Source: an uncultured Pelagibacteraceae bacterium
Lineage (GTDB): Bacteria > Pseudomonadota > Alphaproteobacteria > Pelagibacterales > Pelagibacteraceae
NCBI GenBank assembly: GCA_905618885.1
Contig: CAJQTC010000023.1
Span: 1-46,551 of the forward strand
Reading direction: 5' to 3'
DNA length: 46,551 nucleotides
This document shows positions 1 to 10,496 of the stretch, in pieces. The notes beneath the pieces were generated by a model. It was not told where the DNA came from. It ran no database searches and saw only the letters and a program-made list of their open reading frames with translations. Each line of letters begins with the position of its first letter. The stretch's first letter is position 1. Both the position numbers and the translations under genes were made by a program.

Positions 1-606
1 ATTTGAGAAATGAGACCTAGAGAATAGGTTTAACTTTTCTTCTCTTTTAATGTTTGAAATTTTTTCTCTAATTTTTTTTAATTCTTCTTCACTTTTATTC
101 CCTTTAATTTTTTCAACTTCTGTATCAACTTCTATAATATTAATATTTGTCGAATTTTTATAAAGTTCAAAAATTAAAGTATTCCACAACAATTCAGTTT
201 TATAGTGTCCTACAAATATTTCATAATTGATTTCATTTTGTTCAAAAATTTTTCTTAATCCACCCGAGTTCGTATTTAAATTTTTGGAAATATTTTCGAG
301 ATAATTTTTTAAATCCGCACTATTATAATCTTTAATTTCAAATCTATTAATTTCGTTCATTTTTATTGATTTGTTTATTAAATTTTTAATAGCGAAATTT
401 TTATTATTATTAATATTTTCTTGCGTAATTTCTTGTTTATTAATTACAAGATTTGTAAGTATTTCATTTTTAACATCTAAAGAAGTTATTAAAGATCCTC
501 CAACTTTTACTACAATAATATTGCTAATTTTTGAATATAAATTTGTAAAAACAAAATTACTCATTAATAAAAAAAGAGATATAATTATTAAATTATTTTT
601 TTTCAT
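1..606 (-). CDS. surA: SurA-like periplasmic chaperone / peptidyl-prolyl isomerase, N-terminal part (runs off left edge)
   Basis: Minus-strand ORF open from ATG at 606..604 to base 1 (MKKNNLIIISLFLLMSNFVFTNLYSKISNIIVVKVGGSLITSLDVKNEI...); signal peptide plus SurA-N-like start; directly downstream of lptD as in the canonical lptD-surA order. Absent from the ORF track because it is partial. Confidence 0.75.
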   Translation of the reverse strand, partial: MKKNNLIIISLFLLMSNFVFTNLYSKISNIIVVKVGGSLITSLDVKNEILTNLVINKQEITQENINNNKNFAIKNLINKSIKMNEINRFEIKDYNSADLKNYLENISKNLNTNSGGLRKIFEQNEINYEIFVGHYKTELLWNTLIFELYKNSTNINIIEVDTEVEKIKGNKSEEELKKIREKISNIKREEKLNLFSRSHFSN

Positions 607-610
607 TTCA

Positions 611-2977
611 TTAATTAGAATTAGCTATATCTCCAAATGGAATTATTGATATCGTAAACATTAGTCTATTTTCTGCCTCGTGATCTTTATCAGTATAAAA
701 TTCTCTTCGGTATGCTACTCCTGCTTTTAAACAGTCATTAATATATTTATAACTCAAATTGTAAAATTCTGCAGAGTCTGTTTTAAAATTTCTTCTTGTA
801 TTGAAACTTATTTCTGAAGAGTTAAGCTTAAAATCAACACCAGTTTCAGCGTATTCTTGACTGCCAATATGATTTCTTTCCTGTAAATAGCTAAGATTAA
901 ATTTTGCTTTATCAAATGTAATATCTCCACCTACTTCATTTTTGTTAATTTTATTATATCCCTGATCTATAGAAAAATTATAAATTAAGTTTCCCTTGTC
1001 TTTAATATTGTATTTAGTTTCACCAACAATATCAGAGAAGTGTTGATCCAATGAAGAGCTTGATGGAATATCCATGTTTTCTTTTGCACTAATAACTTGC
1101 CCGACAGCAAGAGAGAATTTTTCTGGACCGATAACACTTGAATCTTCCAATTTATTTTTTTTATATTCAAACCCCACTGAAGTACTAAAGCCAGGTTCTA
1201 CTATATCTGGCTCATCTATTTTATTTAAACTAAACACGTTTCCAATATCTAATTTATTTTTTTCCACTTTACGCATGTGTCCCGGGGCATATCTTAGAAG
1301 AATTTTTGGTGTTAAAGAATAAAAATTGTTATTGATAAGATCTTCTTTGTACATACCAAGTTTTGCAAAATAACCTAGGGCTGCATGTGCCTCAGAATTG
1401 TCATTTTCATTTTTATATTCATTTGATTTATCGGCTTTATAATTTACAGTCTTAAGTAATCCTTCGAAATAGTTCTCTACACCGAATGAATTTAACCATT
1501 TTTGAGATTGCCATTTAAAATTATTAATTAAGAAATTAGTTTGTTTATTAATCTTCTCCTTTGTAGGGGCCCAAGTTTCTTCATAATTTTTTATTGTTAA
1601 ATTAGATCCAAGGTCTAAATAGCCATATCTCTGACTAGTCATAAGGTTTTTTTCTAGAGTTAAAGGTAACAAATATTCATGTCTCTGATTACCAATTTTA
1701 TTTGTGTCCTCATAAACACTAGGAGTTAACCCAAAGAAAAAATCTTTATTTTGAAAAAGAAAATCTATTTTATTTTCAAGCACAGTTTTGTTTCTATCTG
1801 TTAAAGAGGTTCGTAAATTATGTTTTTTTAAATATGAATCGTTTGTAACTTTCTCTATATTTACTTCAATACTACTTTTTTTTTCATTTTCGTCTACCAA
1901 GTTTACAAGTAAATTAGAAAAAAAGTGATCAAGTCTATTCTTTTTCTTTTTATTTTTTTGTTTTTTGAAACCTTGACTGTAACCAGCATCCACTTGCAGG
2001 AATGAATTAAAAAAATCTTGTCTATATTCTGCTAAAAAAAGTGGATTTTCATTAAGATAAATTTTTGGTGTTAATGTAAGATCTTTATCCATTGCTATAT
2101 CTAAAAAATATGGAATACCAAAACCAGAGCCCAAAGTACTGCTATATGTTAGTGAAGGAGATAAAAGACCGGATCTTCTTTTAACTGTTGGATCTGGGTG
2201 TGAAAATTTTGGGAAAAAAAAAATTGGAAAATCATAAACCTTTAAAACAACATCATCGTAATAGATTGTTTTTTTAGCTAAATCGTGTTTAATTTTTTTC
2301 GATTGTAAGGTCCATGGCGGGCATTTTTCATCACCTTTATTTTTACAATATGTAAATATTCCCTTTTCAAATGTGTTGGTTTTTCCAGACAATGACATAG
2401 TATTAGCAAAAAATCTTGGATCATTGTCAGGTGTTACTTCAATTTGATCTAAAAAACCTTTTACATCTGAACCTATAATTTTTTTTTTATTTTCATCAAT
2501 ATAGATTTCAGAAAAATTGTAACTATTATTGTAAATATCCTCTATATCAATATTTCCTTTTGAAAAAAAAATATTCGTTTGAATAGAATAACTGAACATT
2601 TCAACTAATATATTATTGCCATCTCTATCTATAATTTTAGTTTTTTTATTTGAGTAAATTAAATTTTTTTTATTATCAAATACCACATCACTACTAAAAA
2701 CTTTATAGCCTTTAGAAGTTATAATTTTTGTATCACCTCTTGTTTCAATTACTTCTTGTAGTTTATTGTATTTCGCATATTCAGAAAAAAGTTTATTACC
2801 TTTTTCATCGCTAGAACTTACGTTTCCTTCAAATATAGTAATTTTATTAATGTTATCATATTGTATCTTAGAGGAATTGATTTCTATTTCTTGGGCTTTT
2901 AATTTTAAGCTAAAAATTAGAAAAAATAAAATTGTAAAGTATAAAAAACTATTTTTCATTGATATGTAAAACTCCAA
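611..2977 (-). CDS. lptD: LPS-assembly protein LptD; start probably the internal Met at 2959 (MKNSFLYF...)
   Basis: 788 aa, signal peptide, OstA-like N-terminus, C-terminal beta-barrel-like sequence with 'PIFFFPKFSHPDPTVKRRSGLLSPS'; adjacent to lptG/lptF and surA. Confidence 0.93.
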   Translation of the reverse strand: MEFYISMKNSFLYFTILFFLIFSLKLKAQEIEINSSKIQYDNINKITIFEGNVSSSDEKGNKLFSEYAKYNKLQEVIETRGDTKIITSKGYKVFSSDVVFDNKKNLIYSNKKTKIIDRDGNNILVEMFSYSIQTNIFFSKGNIDIEDIYNNSYNFSEIYIDENKKKIIGSDVKGFLDQIEVTPDNDPRFFANTMSLSGKTNTFEKGIFTYCKNKGDEKCPPWTLQSKKIKHDLAKKTIYYDDVVLKVYDFPIFFFPKFSHPDPTVKRRSGLLSPSLTYSSTLGSGFGIPYFLDIAMDKDLTLTPKIYLNENPLFLAEYRQDFFNSFLQVDAGYSQGFKKQKNKKKKNRLDHFFSNLLVNLVDENEKKSSIEVNIEKVTNDSYLKKHNLRTSLTDRNKTVLENKIDFLFQNKDFFFGLTPSVYEDTNKIGNQRHEYLLPLTLEKNLMTSQRYGYLDLGSNLTIKNYEETWAPTKEKINKQTNFLINNFKWQSQKWLNSFGVENYFEGLLKTVNYKADKSNEYKNENDNSEAHAALGYFAKLGMYKEDLINNNFYSLTPKILLRYAPGHMRKVEKNKLDIGNVFSLNKIDEPDIVEPGFSTSVGFEYKKNKLEDSSVIGPEKFSLAVGQVISAKENMDIPSSSSLDQHFSDIVGETKYNIKDKGNLIYNFSIDQGYNKINKNEVGGDITFDKAKFNLSYLQERNHIGSQEYAETGVDFKLNSSEISFNTRRNFKTDSAEFYNLSYKYINDCLKAGVAYRREFYTDKDHEAENRLMFTISIIPFGDIANSN

Positions 2978-4028
2978 TCGAACAAAATAAACTTATTACT
3001 ATTATTGGCATCCATACAGATAAAACTAAACTAATTCTCTCGGTTTCTCCTAGGGCAATAGAAAGATCCTTGAAGTAGTAAATAACCACACATGTTAGTA
3101 TAGATACTATTACATGAATAAAATTTTGTTTATTTTTTAAAGATCCAATCGTAAATATTGCAGCTAAAACCACCATTAAAAATAAAAAAAAAGGCAAAGA
3201 AGTAAATTCATTAATTTTCCTACTTAATAATTTTTTTGAATATCCTTTTTCATGCAAGTTGGAGTGATTTAAAATTAGATCTAGATAAGATATTGTATTT
3301 AAATTTCTATAAAGAGAATTAATTTTCTCTAAAGTTTTATCGCTTTTAAATTCATAATTTTCGTAAAATAATTTACTATTTTCTCTAAAATCATAGAGTA
3401 TAACATTTTTCAGCTGCCAGGGATTATTAGCAATGAGAGCAGACTCAGACTCAAGTCTTTTTATTAGTTTATCATTTTCAAATATATAAATTGAAATATT
3501 TTCTAAAATTTCATTATCTATCTTTTCGGCATTTATAATCTTATAGCCTTTAATATCTATTTGTTTGATCCAGACCCCATTTTTATTAACTGAGATCAAA
3601 TGATCAACATCTCTAGAGTGTTTAGCTTTTTCTGTCTCATAATACCGAATAAGCTTTGAATTGATTGGATTTACAGCAAACAAAAAGAACAAGCCCAATA
3701 AAAAAGCGAAAAAAGATATAATTAAAACTATCTTTATATTTGAATAACCAAAAACCTTTATTGTTAGCAAGTCCCTTGATAATCTTAAATTTGAAAAATA
3801 GAACATTGAAGATAAAAAAACTATGAAAGGAAGCAATTCTAAGATTATTGTTGGAACATAAGATAAAGATAAAGTTATTGGCATCATAATTGATAGGTCT
3901 AAATTTTTAAAAAATTCTACTTCTTCAAATAAATTTAGCATAATCCCCAAAGAGAAAAAAATTAAAATAGTATTAAAAATAATTTTTAAAAATTTTGTAA
4001 CTAAATATTTATTAATAATTTTATTCAT
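2949..4028 (-). CDS. lptG: LPS export ABC transporter permease LptG (YjgP/YjgQ family)
   Basis: 359 aa membrane protein, YjgP/YjgQ family pattern; tandem with lptF. Confidence 0.88.
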   Translation of the reverse strand: MNKIINKYLVTKFLKIIFNTILIFFSLGIMLNLFEEVEFFKNLDLSIMMPITLSLSYVPTIILELLPFIVFLSSMFYFSNLRLSRDLLTIKVFGYSNIKIVLIISFFAFLLGLFFLFAVNPINSKLIRYYETEKAKHSRDVDHLISVNKNGVWIKQIDIKGYKIINAEKIDNEILENISIYIFENDKLIKRLESESALIANNPWQLKNVILYDFRENSKLFYENYEFKSDKTLEKINSLYRNLNTISYLDLILNHSNLHEKGYSKKLLSRKINEFTSLPFFLFLMVVLAAIFTIGSLKNKQNFIHVIVSILTCVVIYYFKDLSIALGETERISLVLSVWMPIIVISLFCSIGVLHINEK

Positions 4029-5164
4029 TTTATAATTTTTTCATTAATTATTTTTTTTAATAAATATATATAAAAAAGAAAAGACATGACTAAAGGTAAA
4101 AAAAAGTAAGAACTAGCTAGGACCAAAGAAAAACCTGTATATTTTAAAAGAATTTCAGCAAAAATTAATATCATAAGAGATATTATGAAAAGCATATACT
4201 TTTTTAAAAAAGTATATTTTTTTTCTTTTTTGTAAATTAATAAAAAAGAAATTATTATAGAAATTAACGGAATGTATAGAGGTGCCCCCAAACGTCTAGA
4301 GAGAGTTTGAACTGCTTCATTTTTATAATCCTTAGAACAGTTGCTTAATTTTAAATTATTATTCCGATTAAGAATACATGACAGTAATAAATTACTCGAA
4401 GTTTCCTGTACTTTTGCTTGTTTAATTGTTCTTGTCGATAAATTGCTTAAGCTTAAAATAGTTTTTTCGAATTGAATATTTTTGATATCTTTTTTTTGGT
4501 TCAAAGTTTGTATTGTGCCATCAAACAAAGTTAATTTATTATTAGCTACAAAACCACTTTTTGCAATTATTGTAGAATCTTTTCTTGTACCGATTTCTTC
4601 TACTAAAGTACTTAAATTTCCAGACACATCTTTAATAAAAACATTCAGCAACTCATTATTAGCATTTTTTTTATCGATGTAAAAAGTCATACCTTTAAAG
4701 GCATCACTAAAGTCATTTGATTTTAAAACTGTGTTAATTTGTAATGATCCTGTATCGCTTAGAAGAGATCTAGACTTATTTAATAAAAAAGGATTAACAA
4801 GCAATGATAAAGTAAGTTGAAATAAGGTTACAAAAAAAGCGATTAACAAGAAAACATTGGCAATTTTTATTTTACCTAATCCCGAAGTCCACAAAATTAA
4901 CAATTCTTGTTGCTTTTCAAATTTTATAATGGAAATGACTAAAGACAAAAGAAATGATAACGGGACAAAACGTGTTATAATTGTAGTGATATTTAACGCA
5001 GTATATTTAAAATAAATACTTGAACCGTACCCATCTTCAACCATCAAATCTAAAAAATTAACTGCCCTTACTACCCAAGCAATTGCAGTAAATGTTAATA
5101 AAATAGTGATGAAATTTTTAAGAATTTCACTGGTTAGGTACTTATAGATTTTGTTTTTTAGCAT
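4025..5164 (-). CDS. lptF: LPS export ABC transporter permease LptF (ORF extends to 5224; start more likely at 5164, MLKNKIYKYLTSEIL...)
   Basis: YjgP/YjgQ family N-terminus; divergent from pepA, a common alphaproteobacterial arrangement. Confidence 0.86.
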   Translation of the reverse strand: MLKNKIYKYLTSEILKNFITILLTFTAIAWVVRAVNFLDLMVEDGYGSSIYFKYTALNITTIITRFVPLSFLLSLVISIIKFEKQQELLILWTSGLGKIKIANVFLLIAFFVTLFQLTLSLLVNPFLLNKSRSLLSDTGSLQINTVLKSNDFSDAFKGMTFYIDKKNANNELLNVFIKDVSGNLSTLVEEIGTRKDSTIIAKSGFVANNKLTLFDGTIQTLNQKKDIKNIQFEKTILSLSNLSTRTIKQAKVQETSSNLLLSCILNRNNNLKLSNCSKDYKNEAVQTLSRRLGAPLYIPLISIIISFLLIYKKEKKYTFLKKYMLFIISLMILIFAEILLKYTGFSLVLASSYFFLPLVMSFLFYIYLLKKIINEKIIK

Positions 5165-5302
5165 GAAAATTTGAGATATATAACTAATGCAACTTAAGTT
5201 AAAACTCAACCTATGATAGTGCACAATAATAAATTTTCATTGAAATCTTATATTTTTGGACATATATAGCAGTCGACCCTTTTAGAGAGTATTTAAAAAT
5301 TT

Positions 5303-6760
5303 ATGTCGATTAAAATTAACTATTTAAAAAAAGTAAGCAGCAAATCTTCAGCTAATCTTGTCCTATTTGCTGATGAAAAATTCAATATTAATGGGTTAAA
5401 AAAAAATCTTTCAAATTCAGAATTTTCTTACATAAATGACTTGTTGAAAACTAATGATTTAAGCAAAAATTTATTTGTTTTTGAAGTTAATTCAAAAAAA
5501 AAGATAGTTTTAATTTCTATCAAAAAAGATTTGAAGAGTTTTGATATAGAAAATTTAGGCGCTGAATTTCATAAACGCATAAACTATGGAAAAAACAGTG
5601 AGTACTTTGTAAATTCTGACAGTATAATTAGTAAACATGAAAATTTTACAGGTCTTTTTCTCCATGGATTAAAATTAAAATCTTACGAATTCAATAAATA
5701 TAAAACAAAAAAAGACACAAGACTTATTTCTATAAATGTATCGGGAAGTAAAAATAAACCTTCAGCTCAAGATCAATTAAAATTTAAAGCTTTGGAAGAA
5801 GGAACTTTTTATGCAAGAGATTTAGTTTCTGAGCCAGGAAATATTTTACATCCAGATGAATACGCAAAAAGATTAAATTCTCTTAGAAAAGATGGTTTAA
5901 AAGTAAATATATATGATGAAAAAAAATTAAAAAAATTAGGTATGAACGCTTTACTTGGCGTAGGGCAGGGAAGTATCAAGGGATCATATCTTGTAACAAT
6001 AGAATGGAATGGAGCAAAAAATAATTCTAAGCCTTTAGCATTTGTTGGTAAAGGAGTTACATTTGATACTGGTGGTTATTCCTTGAAACCAGCAAAATTT
6101 ATGGAAGACATGACCTATGATATGGCGGGCTCTGCTGCTGTAGTTGGTTTAATGAAAAACTTGGCATTAAGAAAAGCAAAAATTAATGCTGTTGGCGTTG
6201 TAGGACTTGTAGAAAATATGGTAAGTGGAGATGCTCAAAGACCTGGTGATATTGTTAAGTCTTACAGCGGTAAAACTATAGAAGTATTAAACACAGATGC
6301 AGAAGGTCGATTAGTTTTAGCTGACGCGTTAACTTTCACTGAAAAAAAATTTAAGCCAAAATTCATAGTTGATCTAGCAACCTTAACAGGTGCAATCATA
6401 GTTTCACTGGGGTCAGAGTACGCCGGTCTTTTTTCAAATGATGATAAGCTATCTAAACAAATTTTAAATGCAGGTGAAAAGGTTGAGGAGAAACTATGGA
6501 GAATGCCTCTTCATAAAAATTATGATAAACTTATGAATTCTAAAAACGCTGATATGCAAAATATAAATTATGTTGGTGGAGCAGGATCAACAACAGCGGC
6601 TCAATTTTTACAAAGATTTATTCTAAATAAAACTCCATGGGCACATTTAGACATTGCTGGTATGGCTTTTTCAAAATATGGAGGCGCTTTAAATTCGGGA
6701 GGTGCAACTGGATTTGGGGTAAGATTATTAAATAAATTGATAGAAGAAAATTATGAGTAA
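5303..6760 (+). CDS. pepA: Leucyl aminopeptidase (M17)
   Basis: 'GKGVTFDTGGYSLKPAKFMEDMTYDMAGSAAV' and 'NTDAEGRLVLADAL' signatures. Confidence 0.96.
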   Translation: MSIKINYLKKVSSKSSANLVLFADEKFNINGLKKNLSNSEFSYINDLLKTNDLSKNLFVFEVNSKKKIVLISIKKDLKSFDIENLGAEFHKRINYGKNSEYFVNSDSIISKHENFTGLFLHGLKLKSYEFNKYKTKKDTRLISINVSGSKNKPSAQDQLKFKALEEGTFYARDLVSEPGNILHPDEYAKRLNSLRKDGLKVNIYDEKKLKKLGMNALLGVGQGSIKGSYLVTIEWNGAKNNSKPLAFVGKGVTFDTGGYSLKPAKFMEDMTYDMAGSAAVVGLMKNLALRKAKINAVGVVGLVENMVSGDAQRPGDIVKSYSGKTIEVLNTDAEGRLVLADALTFTEKKFKPKFIVDLATLTGAIIVSLGSEYAGLFSNDDKLSKQILNAGEKVEEKLWRMPLHKNYDKLMNSKNADMQNINYVGGAGSTTAAQFLQRFILNKTPWAHLDIAGMAFSKYGGALNSGGATGFGVRLLNKLIEENYE

Positions 6761-7163
6761 TATAGAACAAACGTTATCAATCATTAAACCAGATGCGGTA
6801 GAACGTAATCTTACGGAAGATATTAAAAAAATTTTTATTAAAAGTAATTTAAAAATCACAAACAGTAAAAAAATACACATCTCCAAAGAAGAAGCGGCTG
6901 AATTCTATAAAGTTCATCAAGCAAGGCCCTTTTACAACGATTTATGTACTTATCTATCATCTGGTCCTATATTTGTTATGATATTAGAGGGTGAGGGTGC
7001 TGTAGCTTTAAACAGAAAACTTATGGGTGCAACAAACCCTAAGGATGCAGAACCAAATACTATCAGAAAGCTTTATGGTATATCTATAGATAAAAATTCT
7101 GCTCACGGATCCGATTCTGTCGAAAACGCAAAAATAGAAATTAATTTTTTCTTTAAAGATTAA
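6753..7163 (+). CDS. ndk: Nucleoside diphosphate kinase
   Basis: 'TLSIIKPDAVERN' start and the catalytic 'NSAHGSDS' motif. Confidence 0.96.
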   Translation: MSNIEQTLSIIKPDAVERNLTEDIKKIFIKSNLKITNSKKIHISKEEAAEFYKVHQARPFYNDLCTYLSSGPIFVMILEGEGAVALNRKLMGATNPKDAEPNTIRKLYGISIDKNSAHGSDSVENAKIEINFFFKD

Positions 7164-7164
7164 T

Positions 7165-7722
7165 TTATCTAAATATACTAATTATAGATTCAGAGTATGC
7201 TCTATATTCTTTTGCTTGTACTTTAGTTTTTAGAGTTTTCTCATTATCGCTTGATTCAATAAAAATTTTTTTTTTTAAAATTATTTTTCCAGAATCTAAC
7301 CTATTATTAACATAATGAACTGTGCAACCTGTTAATTTTTCGTTATTTTTAAGTACCTTCCTAAAAGTATCAAGCCCTTTGTATTTTGGAAGAAGAGATG
7401 GATGAATGTTTATTATTTTTTTATTAAATCTATTAATAAAATTTTTATTTAAAATTCTCATATATCCTGCAAGGCAAATTAACGAAATCTTTTTTTTTTG
7501 CAGTTCTTTAAAAAAAAATTCAAGGTTTGCTGTTTTATTTAAATCTAAAACACGAAAAGGAATTTTGTAGAGTTTAGCAAGTTTTAACCCTTTAGCTTGT
7601 TTGGTATTACTAATAATATAATTAATATTTATGGGAAAATTATATTCCCTTGAACTTTTTAGCAATGCTTTTAAATTAGTTCCTGCGCCAGAAATAAAAA
7701 CACAAGCATTTTTTTTTACCAT
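7165..7722 (-). CDS. purN: Phosphoribosylglycinamide formyltransferase
   Basis: 'VFISGAGTNLKALL', 'LAGYMRIL', 'NIHPSLLPKYKGLDT', 'GCTVHYVNNRLDSGKII'. Confidence 0.96.
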   Translation of the reverse strand: MVKKNACVFISGAGTNLKALLKSSREYNFPININYIISNTKQAKGLKLAKLYKIPFRVLDLNKTANLEFFFKELQKKKISLICLAGYMRILNKNFINRFNKKIINIHPSLLPKYKGLDTFRKVLKNNEKLTGCTVHYVNNRLDSGKIILKKKIFIESSDNEKTLKTKVQAKEYRAYSESIISIFR

Positions 7723-8750
7723 TTAATTTTATTGTAAATATTTACTTTAGTTTTAATTTTATTTTTTGAGATAAAACCAATTTCATAAGGCATATATTGT
7801 TTAGTAAATTTACTTTTAATTTTATTTATATTTTCTTTTTTTACAATTAAACAAAATCCCACTCCACAATTAAAAGTTTTAAGCATTTCATGATCTGTAA
7901 TATTGTTAGATTTGATCCAAGTAAAAATATTTTTAATCTTAATTTTTGCTAAGTCTAAATTTAAACACAAATGCGAAGGTATTGATCTATTTAAATTATC
8001 AACCAATCCTCCACCAGTTATATGAGCAGCACCGTGCAGTAAATTATTCTTAGTTAAATTTAAAATTTCTTTAGTGTAAATTTTAGTAGGTGTTAACAGT
8101 TCATCTTTTATCTTTTGTGAAATCTTTTTGTTTTTTAAAATTTCTCTTATCAAAGAATAGCCATTTGAATGAACCCCACTAGATGGCACAGCTAATACAA
8201 CATCCCCGCTAACAACATTTTTTTTGTTTAACAATTTTTTCTTTGAAACAATTCCAACAGAAAAACCTGCTAAATCAAATTTATCCTTATCATAAATTCC
8301 TGGCATTTCTGCCGTCTCGCCACCAATAAGGGCACAATCAGATATATTACAACCCTTAACAATTCCATTAAGGATCTGTTTCAATTTTTTAAATTTAATT
8401 TTACCCACAGCAATATAATCCAAGAAAAACAGAGGCTTTGCTCCCTGTACAATTAAATCATTTACGCACATAGCGACAAGATCTATTCCTATCGTATCAA
8501 ATTTATTAAATTGATTAGCTAAATCTATTTTAGTTCCGACTCCATCGGTACAAGAAACAATTAATGGATCTTTAATTTTTATTTTACTAATGTCAAAAGT
8601 GGAGCCGAATGCACCAATATTATCTTTATTTAAGTATTTGCTCTTTTTTTTTATATTTCTTTTTGAAATCTTTGCAATATGTTCTACAAAACGATCAGCT
8701 AAATTAATATTAACCCCACTTTTTTTATAAGTATTTTTTGTTTTTTGCAT
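7716..8750 (-). CDS. purM: Phosphoribosylformylglycinamidine cyclo-ligase (AIR synthetase)
   Basis: 'YKKSGVNI', 'GTKIDLANQFNKFDTIGIDLVAMCVNDL', 'GGETAEMPGIY', 'HITGGGLVDNL'. Confidence 0.96.
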   Translation of the reverse strand: MQKTKNTYKKSGVNINLADRFVEHIAKISKRNIKKKSKYLNKDNIGAFGSTFDISKIKIKDPLIVSCTDGVGTKIDLANQFNKFDTIGIDLVAMCVNDLIVQGAKPLFFLDYIAVGKIKFKKLKQILNGIVKGCNISDCALIGGETAEMPGIYDKDKFDLAGFSVGIVSKKKLLNKKNVVSGDVVLAVPSSGVHSNGYSLIREILKNKKISQKIKDELLTPTKIYTKEILNLTKNNLLHGAAHITGGGLVDNLNRSIPSHLCLNLDLAKIKIKNIFTWIKSNNITDHEMLKTFNCGVGFCLIVKKENINKIKSKFTKQYMPYEIGFISKNKIKTKVNIYNKIKW

Positions 8751-8773
8751 GAATAAAATGATAATTATTTGAA

Positions 8774-9841
8774 ATGAATAAATTTTTTTTTATATTCTGT
8801 ATAATAGTCTTTCTATTTAAAACTCAAACAGTTTTTTCAAATAATTCAATTTATGATGTTAACAATATTCAAGTAAGCGGCAAAAGGAACAATGATTTAG
8901 ATAAAAGAAATTTAACGCAATCTGCTTTCAAAAAAGCTTTTATTATTTTTGTTAACAAAGTACTTCTCAGGAATGATGCTACGAATTTATATAAAACGAA
9001 AATTAGCACTATCGAAAATTTAGTATTTGCATATCAAATTATTAAGGATGAAAAAAAAGACAAAAATCAAAATATTCTAACCTATAATGTTAAATTCGAT
9101 CAAAGAAAAATAAGTAATTTCTTTTCACTAAAAGGAGTTTCTTATGCAGATGTTAAAGATATTTCTATAACTTTACTTCCTGTTTTTATCAAAGACAAAA
9201 ATGTTTATATGTTTAATAAAAACTTCTTTTATAACAATTGGACAAAATCTGAAAAAAAATCAAAAAATACTAATAATATATTGATTAATTATAACTTAGC
9301 CCTGGAGAATATTGAAGATCTTCAATATATAAATTCGAATAAAGAAAACTTACAGTTAATCGACGTAAAAAAATTAACTTCTTTTAATGATGTTAAAAAT
9401 TATGCATTTTTAATTATTTATTTTTCTGAAGGAAAATTTAGAGCATATGTTAAAACTTCTATTGAAAATAAAAAAATTGATAAAAATATTAATTTAAAGA
9501 TATATTCGAAAAATGAGATTAGAACTTACGAGAAAGCGATAATAAATTTAAAAGAAGAGATTAGTCAGATTTGGAAAAGTCAAAATTTAATTGATATCAA
9601 CACACCTTCTTTCTTAGATTTATTTTTAGATGTTAGAAAAAAAAATAGTTATTTGAAACTTCGTTCTGTTTTGAATTCTTTAGATGTAATAGAAAATTAC
9701 TCTGTACTAGAAATGACCAAAGATTATTTAAAAGTAAGAATAAAATATAAAGGAAAAATAAATAAATTAAGAGACAAACTTTTAGGAAAAAAGGTTGATA
9801 TTAAGATTATAGATAACGTATGGCGCATAACTGTTAATTAA
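8774..9841 (+). CDS. DUF2066 domain-containing protein, secreted
   Basis: Signal peptide; DUF2066-like sequence and position upstream of an hda-like gene, as in other alphaproteobacteria. Confidence 0.65.
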   Translation: MNKFFFIFCIIVFLFKTQTVFSNNSIYDVNNIQVSGKRNNDLDKRNLTQSAFKKAFIIFVNKVLLRNDATNLYKTKISTIENLVFAYQIIKDEKKDKNQNILTYNVKFDQRKISNFFSLKGVSYADVKDISITLLPVFIKDKNVYMFNKNFFYNNWTKSEKKSKNTNNILINYNLALENIEDLQYINSNKENLQLIDVKKLTSFNDVKNYAFLIIYFSEGKFRAYVKTSIENKKIDKNINLKIYSKNEIRTYEKAIINLKEEISQIWKSQNLIDINTPSFLDLFLDVRKKNSYLKLRSVLNSLDVIENYSVLEMTKDYLKVRIKYKGKINKLRDKLLGKKVDIKIIDNVWRITVN

Positions 9842-9842
9842 A

Positions 9843-10496
9843 ATGAATCAATTAATTTTTAAGTTTCCATTTAAAACTAATTATTTTGAAGAAGATTTTT
9901 ATGTTTCTGCAAATAATTTTGAAGCATATAAATTAATAGAGGCCTGGCCCAATTGGTCAAGTAAGTTTATAAACATCTTTGGCCCAAATGGTTGCGGAAA
10001 AACTCACTTAGCTAATATTTTTAAAAAAAAAATTAGCTCTTTTTATATTAAAGCCTCAGAAGTAAACAACGATTCTCTTCCTCTTATAAAAGCAAAAGAA
10101 TGTTTTATTATAGATGAATACCAAAATAATGTTGAAGAAAAATTATTTTATTCTATTTTGAATCAATGCTATCTCTCTAATCAATATATTATAATCAATT
10201 CTTTAAAACCTATTCAGTCATTTCAGGTCATGCTTAATGATCTAAAATCACGATTTAATACTTTTGTTAATATTAGTATTGATTTACCAACAGACGAATT
10301 GATAAAAGTAATTATAAGTAAAAATTTTTCTGACAAACAAGTTAAAATAGACAATAAACTTTTAGAATTTATTTTAAAAAACATCGATAGATCTTACGAG
10401 GGTATATTTGAATTAATTGAAAAACTAGATAGCCTTTCTTTATCTACTGGAAAATCTATTAATATTAATCTAATAAAAAAAGCATTAAATAAATGA
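9843..10496 (+). CDS. DnaA-like/HdaA-type AAA+ protein
   Basis: 217 aa; Walker A 'GPNGCGKTH', Walker B-like 'CFIIDEYQ'; lacks the DnaA DNA-binding domain. Confidence 0.8.
   Translation: MNQLIFKFPFKTNYFEEDFYVSANNFEAYKLIEAWPNWSSKFINIFGPNGCGKTHLANIFKKKISSFYIKASEVNNDSLPLIKAKECFIIDEYQNNVEEKLFYSILNQCYLSNQYIIINSLKPIQSFQVMLNDLKSRFNTFVNISIDLPTDELIKVIISKNFSDKQVKIDNKLLEFILKNIDRSYEGIFELIEKLDSLSLSTGKSININLIKKALNK

Noticed and set aside
371-649. Plus-strand 92 aa ORF and other short track ORFs antisense to large genes (e.g. 985-1170, 1074-1322, 2766-2969, 4482-4682, 12526-12729, 12838-13050, 18696-18878, 19421-19645, 24430-24669, 41409-41693, 44158-44559, 45165-45488)
   Set aside because: They lie opposite well-supported CDSs, have low-complexity compositions typical of antisense frames in AT-rich DNA and show no recognisable family.
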